DNA of 6,670 nt from the NCBI GenBank assembly GCA_002399815.1, contig DHEJ01000014.1:17719-24388 (forward strand), read 5' to 3'. Position numbers and translations under genes: made by a program. The DNA comes from Acholeplasmataceae bacterium UBA4853. Its GTDB lineage: Bacteria > Bacillota_I > Bacilli_A > Acholeplasmatales > Acholeplasmataceae. Below the pieces are notes generated by a model. It made no database searches and had not been told where the DNA came from. It saw only the letters and a program-made list of their open reading frames with translations. Below, piece after piece: positions 1 through 5,594 of this stretch (position 1 is the first letter of the stretch; each line of letters opens with the position of its first letter).

Positions 1-269
1 GTTGAAATCGGAAAATGAATGACATCAGTATACCCTAATGCTTTTAACTCATTGACCCTCTCTATAATCTCACCTAAGGTCGGTGCTGATGTTGATGGAA
101 TCACAGAAGTATTTTCTAGTTTTTGATAGAATAAATCCGCAGTAATATCAACACCATCAATTAATGTCTCATCACCAAAATGAATCGCTGTTTTAGTGAT
201 TAAAGCATCTGTTTTAAATGGTGCATAAGCTAAACCACTGGATGAATCTGCAGTAAACCCAATTTTCAT
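1..269 (-). CDS. DegV family protein, N-terminal 89 residues (3' end beyond left edge)
   Basis: This is the start of a DegV-family protein. The family binds a fatty acid; in Firmicutes, FakB members present it to the kinase FakA for phosphorylation, but most paralogues have no assigned role. The sequence begins MKIGFTADSSSGL, matching the family's opening beta strand and D-S-S/T loop. It continues with HFGDETLIDGVDITADLFYQKL (about residues 30-51), the very typical 'FGDE.y.DGVDIt...FY.kL' block, and then PSTSAPTLGE (58-67), the counterpart of the usual TSQPS lipid-contact motif. Here that motif reads TSAPT, a mild variant. The family is usually about 280 residues, so roughly two thirds are missing. 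The ATG is set by AAGGAG six bases upstream. The gene follows the Fic-like gene after 26 bases on the same strand, so it is probably the next operon member. The family call is firm; which DegV paralogue, and whether it is a FakB, cannot be told. Confidence 0.9.
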   Translation of the reverse strand, partial: MKIGFTADSSSGLAYAPFKTDALITKTAIHFGDETLIDGVDITADLFYQKLENTSVIPSTSAPTLGEIIERVNELKALGYTDVIHFPIS

Positions 270-275
270 AGTTAA

Positions 276-281
276 CTCCTT
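276..281 (-). promoter_or_regulatory. Shine-Dalgarno of the degV-family gene
   Basis: AAGGAG is read on the minus strand, six bases before the ATG at 269. It lies in the 26-base gap after the Fic-like gene and fixes the start of the DegV-family frame. The gap is too short for a convincing separate promoter. Confidence 0.85.
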
Positions 282-295
282 TTTTAAGTTAAAAA

Positions 296-1363
296 TTAAA
301 CTTCACTTGTAAACTGAAAAATATCTAATTGTCTTCCACCACGACGTTTATCTGGGTCTAAACGTTGCCATTTAGAACTTCTACCTTTACCAAGTGGCTG
401 AATTAATCCTTCATCCTTTAGTCTTTTTAAGGTTCTGTCAATGGTGATTGATGATACGGTTGGATGCAGTTGTCTAAGTTCATCTTTGGAAAATATTTCT
501 TTACCTAATTTAATCGATGCTTCAATTGAATCACTCTTATTTAAGGTTTTTTCAAAGGAATATTCCTTAGAAAACTTATTGACCTCTTCATAAGCAATCA
601 CTAAGATATCAATGAGTAATTTAGATAACATATCGGTATTAGGATACCCTGTATTATAATAATAGTTTGCTTGATTTAAGGCTAATGTATATTGTTCAAA
701 GTGTTCATAGAATAACTCAAAAAATGAAACATATTTAAATACGTTAAATTCTTTTAATAAGAATGCATATAAACCAATATAAGAGATCACATCCACATGT
801 GCAGTAAATAAATTTGAATTCATGAAATCAATATAAAAATTCGTAATTAACTGAGTTAATTCGTATTGTTTTGTTTTACTTTGTTTCATAAATTCTTGAA
901 TGATGGATTCTAAGACTTCTCTTTTATCTTTAATCTTTTTACTCGTAAAAATCGTACCATCATCTTTTTGTTCATAGGGACTAAATTTGATAGCATCATA
1001 ATCTTTAGATAAGACTTTTCTTAAATCATCAAATTCATTGGTATATAGCTCAAATTCTTTTGGGTGTTTTTGAGTGGTTGTTAATGCTTGCTTTATGTTA
1101 ATCAGTAGAACCTCTACTTTATTTTTAGCAATCATCTTTTTCTTTGATAACATTTTTAATCTGGCATCAGTTAAGGGTAACTTTAAAATTTTACCGAAAA
1201 AGTAGACGTTTTTTTCGATAATCTTCTTTAAAAAAACGTCTTTATCTCGGTCAAATAATTCATCGTAATAAAACTCTTTACCCTTTGCTTCATACACTTT
1301 TAATAATTGTAAAAGTGTTTCAGTAGATACTTGTAGCCTAGACATGTTGGATAAAGCTGTCAT
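296..1363 (-). CDS. Fic-like protein without the catalytic motif, with C-terminal winged helix-turn-helix
   Basis: A 355-residue cytoplasmic protein with no signal peptide or obvious membrane segment. Residues 173-261 follow the second half of a Fic fold: ITNFYIDF (173-180) occupies the place of the helix before the active loop, and FNVFKYVSFFELF...YTLAL...LLIDILVIAYEEV (206-261) matches the usual 'gY.v.kYiSle..i......Yy.aL......fi...L..i..ay.e.' region. Active Fic enzymes carry HPFxxGNGR between these, which transfers AMP or another phosphate-containing group to a target hydroxyl. Here the equivalent stretch is SNLFTAHVD (183-191), without the catalytic His, the Gly-Asn-Gly or the Arg, so AMP transfer is unlikely. 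No clear inhibitory [S/T]xxxE[G/N] helix is seen. Residues 287-336 (EIFSKDEL...SSITIDRTLKRLKDEGLIQPLGKGRSSKW) are a good winged HTH of the kind often fused to Fic domains, suggesting DNA binding. The ATG has AAGGAGA close upstream. Codon use looks like the neighbours, and no frameshift is seen. The wHTH is fairly sure, the Fic relation probable, the function unknown. Confidence 0.62.
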   Translation of the reverse strand: MTALSNMSRLQVSTETLLQLLKVYEAKGKEFYYDELFDRDKDVFLKKIIEKNVYFFGKILKLPLTDARLKMLSKKKMIAKNKVEVLLINIKQALTTTQKHPKEFELYTNEFDDLRKVLSKDYDAIKFSPYEQKDDGTIFTSKKIKDKREVLESIIQEFMKQSKTKQYELTQLITNFYIDFMNSNLFTAHVDVISYIGLYAFLLKEFNVFKYVSFFELFYEHFEQYTLALNQANYYYNTGYPNTDMLSKLLIDILVIAYEEVNKFSKEYSFEKTLNKSDSIEASIKLGKEIFSKDELRQLHPTVSSITIDRTLKRLKDEGLIQPLGKGRSSKWQRLDPDKRRGGRQLDIFQFTSEV

Positions 1364-1367
1364 GGTA

Positions 1368-1374
1368 TCTCCTT
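1368..1374 (-). promoter_or_regulatory. Shine-Dalgarno of the Fic-like gene, overlapping a second stop of the kinase gene
   Basis: AAGGAGA is read on the minus strand, four bases before the ATG at 1363. It supports that ATG over the next Met codon at residue 7. Its first two bases are also the last two of a second in-frame TAA (1373-1375) directly after the kinase stop TAA (1376-1378), so the upstream gene ends in tandem stops and the two genes are tightly packed. Confidence 0.85.
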
Positions 1375-1375
1375 A

Positions 1376-3010
1376 TTAATCGTGGAATGGTGAACCACCA
1401 ATGAATTCTAATAAAATAGAGTTCGAAGGTACAAGTTTTTCATCAATATCTTTAAAGTACTTCAAGAACTTGACTAAACGGTTAGCAACAATAAAGTGCT
1501 TATCATCTCTTGGGATACTTAATAAATGCGGTAATGCATATTTTTTAAGTACTAATAATTCATAAGTTAATTCTGAATTATATACGAAGTTTGCTGATTC
1601 TTGATATGGATAAATCCATCTAAATTCACCACGTCTAACTGATTGCCACATGTCAATGGTTTGAGTTACTGGTGTATTTCTATATTTTTGATCTCGAACC
1701 ATTCTTCTAATTAAACGAATATCGGTTAATGAGATTGGGTTATGATTATCAATATGTACTTGTGTATTTGGTGAAATAAAGATCTTAAACTTTAAATGAG
1801 ATGGAATCAAATCTGTTAAACGATCATTCAATGCATGAATACCTTCAATTAAAATCGGTGAGTTTGGTTCTAGTTTAACTACAGGTCCATCAACTCTTTT
1901 ACCAAGTTTAAAGTCAAAGATAGGTAGTGCTACGCCTTTACCCATAACAAGTTGTGCCATGTCTTTATTGAAACGAGCGATATCAAGTGCTTCAACGTGT
2001 TCTAAGTCTGGTTTACCATCAGAATCAATTGGAGCTTCTGATTTTTGTTTATAGTAGTTATCCATTGAAATCATCATCGGTTTAATGCCTTTAGATAATA
2101 ATTCAATTCTTAAACGGTTTGTAAAAGTAGTCTTACCAGAAGATGAAGGACCTGCAACTGCAATCAATTTAATATCTTCGATATTTTGTTCAATTAAACG
2201 ACCAAGTTCTGAGAGTTGATTGTTATGTTTTGTTTCACAAAGGTTTACAAAATCAACTTCTTTATCTCTTGAGGCAACTTGTTTATTAATATTAGCAATC
2301 GTATCCCCGCCAATAATCTTACCCCATTTATAAGCTTCTTTAAGTGCCTTACCATACGTTTTTTGATCAGTAAATTCTGGTAGTTTTCCACCAAGTTCAG
2401 CACGAGGGAAGAATATTAAAAATCCCGGATGATAAAACTTAGTTTCATATAAATTTAAATACGAAGTGTTTGGCAACATATATGAGAACATATAGTTGAC
2501 ATAGTCTCCTGCTTGATATAGGTTAACTGTATCTTCTTCTCTTAGCTTTAATGTTTCAATCTTATCTTCATATTTAAACTTTGTATAAATTGCTGTAGCT
2601 TCAGCTTTTGATACAGATAAACGTCTAATAGGCATTTTACTTGAAATGATATGTTTAACTTCTTTAATAATCATTTCATAAAGTTCTTCAGTTAAATCAC
2701 CTTCAACAAGTGATGCTAAAATCGATCTTGAAATGGAATAAGAAAATCTAATCTTTAAATCTGGGTTAATTGTATGTACCGCTTTAGCAAACACATATCT
2801 TAAAGTTGCCTCATAAATTCTCATACCATCATGACTATCTAAGCCATGAAACTCAATGTCTGCATCTTCATTGACAAGATATGATAATTCTCTAATTCTG
2901 CCATCAACAGTTGCATAGATGACCTCTTTTTTACTTTGTTCCTTAATCAGTGCTTCTAAAGTTTGTGGTTCTTTAAATGTAAGCACCTTATTTTCTAGCT
3001 TTAGTTTCAT
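1376..3010 (-). CDS. Uridine kinase-like nucleoside kinase with TGS/ThrRS-SAD-like N-terminus
   Basis: A 544-residue cytoplasmic enzyme, probably phosphorylating a nucleoside such as uridine or cytidine with a nucleoside triphosphate for salvage. The C-terminal half is the P-loop kinase: Walker A GPSSSGKT (287-294), substrate-side SMDNYY (315-320), the HVEALDIARFN region (338-348), a Walker B-like ILIEGIHALN (386-395), the Arg-rich lid RLIRRMVRDQKYR (432-444), then SVRRGEFRWIYPYQESANFVYNS. The tail SILLEFIGGSPF is typical of this long family. The first ~55 residues resemble a small TGS domain. Residues ~60-200 follow the threonyl-tRNA synthetase second additional domain (EAT..YVFAKAV; MPIRRLSVSKAEA; YQAGDYV), but the His and Cys residues of the editing site are absent. 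Uridine kinase (about 210 residues) lacks this front part; the long form is known in other Firmicutes and Thermotoga. The frame opens upstream at 3037, but the ATG at 3010 is preferred because it has a well-spaced Shine-Dalgarno, does not overlap parC, and begins at the conserved part. Exact substrate is not known; udk is possible but not assigned. Confidence 0.88.
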   Translation of the reverse strand: MKLKLENKVLTFKEPQTLEALIKEQSKKEVIYATVDGRIRELSYLVNEDADIEFHGLDSHDGMRIYEATLRYVFAKAVHTINPDLKIRFSYSISRSILASLVEGDLTEELYEMIIKEVKHIISSKMPIRRLSVSKAEATAIYTKFKYEDKIETLKLREEDTVNLYQAGDYVNYMFSYMLPNTSYLNLYETKFYHPGFLIFFPRAELGGKLPEFTDQKTYGKALKEAYKWGKIIGGDTIANINKQVASRDKEVDFVNLCETKHNNQLSELGRLIEQNIEDIKLIAVAGPSSSGKTTFTNRLRIELLSKGIKPMMISMDNYYKQKSEAPIDSDGKPDLEHVEALDIARFNKDMAQLVMGKGVALPIFDFKLGKRVDGPVVKLEPNSPILIEGIHALNDRLTDLIPSHLKFKIFISPNTQVHIDNHNPISLTDIRLIRRMVRDQKYRNTPVTQTIDMWQSVRRGEFRWIYPYQESANFVYNSELTYELLVLKKYALPHLLSIPRDDKHFIVANRLVKFLKYFKDIDEKLVPSNSILLEFIGGSPFHD

Positions 3011-3016
3011 ATGTTT

Positions 3017-3022
3017 TCCCCT
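3017..3022 (-). promoter_or_regulatory. Shine-Dalgarno that sets the kinase start, overlapping the parC stop
   Basis: AGGGGA is read on the minus strand, six bases before the ATG at 3010. Its first two bases are also the last two bases of the parC stop codon TAG (3021-3023). This favours the start at 3010 over the upstream ATG pair at 3037/3034, which would add MMKKNRGKH encoded by the end of parC. Ribosomes ending parC stop directly on this site, so translational coupling is likely. Confidence 0.8.
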
Positions 3023-5594
3023 ATTCTTCTTCATCAAATAGATCTAATCTAGAGATTCTAATTTGATGGTTTGATTTTGTTTGAATCGTTTCTTGTAATA
3101 CTTTAGCTTCTTCAACTTTTTTTGCTGTTTCTAACTTTTTAACAACTCTTTCAACCTTTTCTTCGTTTACTGCATCATCAATATGCATATAGTATCCATC
3201 TTCGATCATTTTCTTACCGAATTTATTACCTGAATACTTTAATTCAGAAACAGTTGTAAGTAGTGCTTCTTTATTAGATACTAATCTTACTTTAGTATCT
3301 TCTTTCATTTGACTCTTAGTAACTCTTTTAGCATCTACGATAAAGTGAGGAGATGCTTTAAGACGTTCAACTAAGATAATACCACGACGATTTCTTGCAT
3401 ATCTTGGTATTTCAATGACGGTATCTTTAATGATATGTCCTCTTGATGTTAAGAAGTAAAAATCATCTACATCATTGGCATAAAATGATACTGCAACTTC
3501 ATCAGCTTCATTTAATGCCATAGATTTTACACCACCAGCAGAAAGTCCATATAATGGTAATTCATCGGTATCAAATCTTAAGACATAACCATTTTTTGAA
3601 ATCGATATAATATTTTCTTGACTATTAATATCTACTGATACTAATTCATCTTCATTACTTAATTTCATAGCTCTAATTGGTTTATTATATCGACCAACTT
3701 CAAAATCCGTTAAATTTACTTGTTTCATCTGACCAAACTTGGTTGAAAGTAATACCTTTTTATCACTCTTAAAGTCATTTACTAGTAAAACATCAATAAT
3801 ATATTCTTGTTTATCTATTGGTACAATATTATTAATATATACCCCTAAATCTTTCCATTTCTGTTCATCTATTTTATAGACAGGTAAGAAAATATAATTA
3901 CCTAAATTAGTAAAGATTAATAAAGTATCTAATGTGTTAACTTCATACTCGAAGATTAAAGCATCATTTTCTTTTAATCCAACTTCCTTAGATTGATTAA
4001 ATGAACGCACTGAAGCTCTTTTAACATAACCATCTTTTGTAATACCTACAATTGTCTTTTCTTCAGTAATTAAACTCTTTTGATCAATCTTAATGTTTTC
4101 AATCTCATCTTCAATGACTGTTCTTCTTGGATCACCTAAAACAAGTTTTACCTCAACAAGTTCATTTTTAATGGTCTTAAGTAAGATTTTTTCATTAGAT
4201 AACATCAGCGCTAATTGATTCATTTCTTTTTTAAGATTTTCTTGTTCATCCATTAATGCTTGAATATCTGTGGTCGATAAGCGGTACAACTGAAGCATCA
4301 CAATAGCTTCTGCTTGAAGTTCACTAAATCCAAACTTATTTTGAATATTGATCTTAGAATCTACTTTATTTGCAGATTTTCTAATGGTATCAATGACTTC
4401 ATCTACCACTGAAACCATCATAATTAAACCATCTACAATATGATTTCTTTTAGTCGCTTTTTCTAGTTCAAAGTTTGAACGGTTAGTTATAACTTCTTTT
4501 TGGTGCTCTAGATAAACTTTAAGTAAATCTAAAACCCCTGATAAAACTGGTCTATGGTTTAATATAGCAACCATATTATAGTGATAAGAAACTTGTAAAT
4601 CAGAATTCTTAAATAAATAGTTTAGGATAAAACTCGCATCTGCACCCTTTTTTAAATCAATAGCTATTCTTAAGCCTTCTTGGTCTGATTCATCTCTGAT
4701 TTCTAAAATATCTTCAATGTTATTATTAATCCTTAAAGTATCTATTTGTCTAACTAAATCAGATTTTACAACCTCATAAGGAATCTCAGTTATAACAATA
4801 CGGTCTTGAGACTTAGAGATTTCTTCAATCAATGTTTTAGATCTAATAATGACTTTACCAGCACCGGTTGTTAACGCTTGAATAATACCTTCTTTACCTT
4901 GAACAATACCACCTGTTGGAAAATCAGGTCCTTTGATAAATTGAAGCATTTCTTCATTGGTGATATTTGGATTTTCAATTAATGCAATCGTCGCATCAAT
5001 GATTTCTACTAAGTTATGCGGTGGAATCTTTGTTGCATAACCTGCAGAGATCCCCATTGCACCATTGACTAATAGGTTAGGAAACTTTGCAGGTAAAACT
5101 GTTGGTTCTTCTTCCTCATCATCAAAGTTCGGTACAAAGTTAACAGTTCTTTTTTCAATATCCTTAAGTAAGTATTCAGCCTCTTTAGATAGTCTTGCTT
5201 CAGTATAACGCATCGCAGCAGCACCATCACCATCAATTGAACCATTGTTACCATGCATATCAATTAGTGGAATACGCATTTTAAAGTTTTGACTCATTCG
5301 AACCATCGCCTCATAAATCGATGAATCTCCGTGTGGATGGTATTTACCCATGACCTCACCAGCGATTCTTGCTGATTTTTTATGAGACTTATTAAAGTTA
5401 ATACCCATTTGACCCATGGCATATAAAATTCTTCTTTGAACCGGTTTTAATCCATCTCTACCATCAGGTAGTGCACGGTCTTGAATAATATATTTAGAAT
5501 ATCTAGCAAAACGGGAAGACATGATATCTTCTAGTAAAGTTTTTTGAATGGTCTCTTCAACAAACTGATCTAATTTTTTACCTATCTTACTCAT
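3021..5594 (-). CDS. parC: DNA topoisomerase IV subunit A
   Basis: The DNA-cleaving and rejoining subunit of topoisomerase IV, which as ParC2ParE2 unlinks replicated chromosomes. All 857 residues are present. The winged-helix/tower core runs from about 30 to 500: DGRDGLKPVQRRILYAM (44-60), GKYHPHGDSSIYEAMVRM (83-100) and AAAMRYTEARL (125-135), where Tyr130 is the catalytic tyrosine that links to DNA, helped by Arg129. MHGNNGSIDGD (113-123) and SSIYEAMVRMSQ are ParC-like; GyrA usually has GHGNFGS and SAVYDTMVRMAQ. The quinolone positions equal to S. aureus GrlA Ser80 and Glu84 are Ser91 and Glu95, the sensitive type. From about 510 there is a beta-pinwheel domain with five clear blade turns about 50 residues apart (near 519, 562, 618, 667, 717) and perhaps a sixth near 775. 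No GyrA box (QRRGGKG) is seen, again favouring ParC. Residues 810-857 form a Lys/Glu-rich tail. The ATG overlaps the parE TGA, indicating coupling for equal subunit amounts. Confidence 0.96.
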   Translation of the reverse strand: MSKIGKKLDQFVEETIQKTLLEDIMSSRFARYSKYIIQDRALPDGRDGLKPVQRRILYAMGQMGINFNKSHKKSARIAGEVMGKYHPHGDSSIYEAMVRMSQNFKMRIPLIDMHGNNGSIDGDGAAAMRYTEARLSKEAEYLLKDIEKRTVNFVPNFDDEEEEPTVLPAKFPNLLVNGAMGISAGYATKIPPHNLVEIIDATIALIENPNITNEEMLQFIKGPDFPTGGIVQGKEGIIQALTTGAGKVIIRSKTLIEEISKSQDRIVITEIPYEVVKSDLVRQIDTLRINNNIEDILEIRDESDQEGLRIAIDLKKGADASFILNYLFKNSDLQVSYHYNMVAILNHRPVLSGVLDLLKVYLEHQKEVITNRSNFELEKATKRNHIVDGLIMMVSVVDEVIDTIRKSANKVDSKINIQNKFGFSELQAEAIVMLQLYRLSTTDIQALMDEQENLKKEMNQLALMLSNEKILLKTIKNELVEVKLVLGDPRRTVIEDEIENIKIDQKSLITEEKTIVGITKDGYVKRASVRSFNQSKEVGLKENDALIFEYEVNTLDTLLIFTNLGNYIFLPVYKIDEQKWKDLGVYINNIVPIDKQEYIIDVLLVNDFKSDKKVLLSTKFGQMKQVNLTDFEVGRYNKPIRAMKLSNEDELVSVDINSQENIISISKNGYVLRFDTDELPLYGLSAGGVKSMALNEADEVAVSFYANDVDDFYFLTSRGHIIKDTVIEIPRYARNRRGIILVERLKASPHFIVDAKRVTKSQMKEDTKVRLVSNKEALLTTVSELKYSGNKFGKKMIEDGYYMHIDDAVNEEKVERVVKKLETAKKVEEAKVLQETIQTKSNHQIRISRLDLFDEEE
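5591..5594 (-). other. ATGA overlap of parE stop and parC start
   Basis: The four bases ATGA contain both the parC ATG (5592-5594) and the parE TGA (5591-5593), a typical arrangement for stop-restart coupling of two subunits of one enzyme. It also shows TGA read as stop here, since reading through would extend ParE beyond its normal end. Confidence 0.92.

Noticed and set aside
272..292. A 6-bp inverted repeat (TTAACT / AGTTAA, 9-base loop) between the Fic-like and degV-family genes
   Set aside because: The stem is short and almost all A-T, has no T-run in the right place, and overlaps the Shine-Dalgarno. It is too weak to call a terminator or operator.
296..1363. Fic-like gene as a toxin or an active AMP transferase
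   Set aside because: No HPFxxGNGR motif and no adjoining antitoxin-like small gene are present, so a toxin-antitoxin call is not supported.
5069..5263. A 64-codon minus-strand frame starting MICMVTMV
   Set aside because: It lies wholly inside parC in another frame, is rich in Met/Leu with no recognisable domain, and parC itself is clearly coding here. It is a shadow frame.
5521..5594. parC could be gyrA
   Set aside because: SSIYEAMVRMSQ, MHGNNGSIDGD, the lack of a GyrA box and the coupling to a ParE-type B subunit all favour parC.
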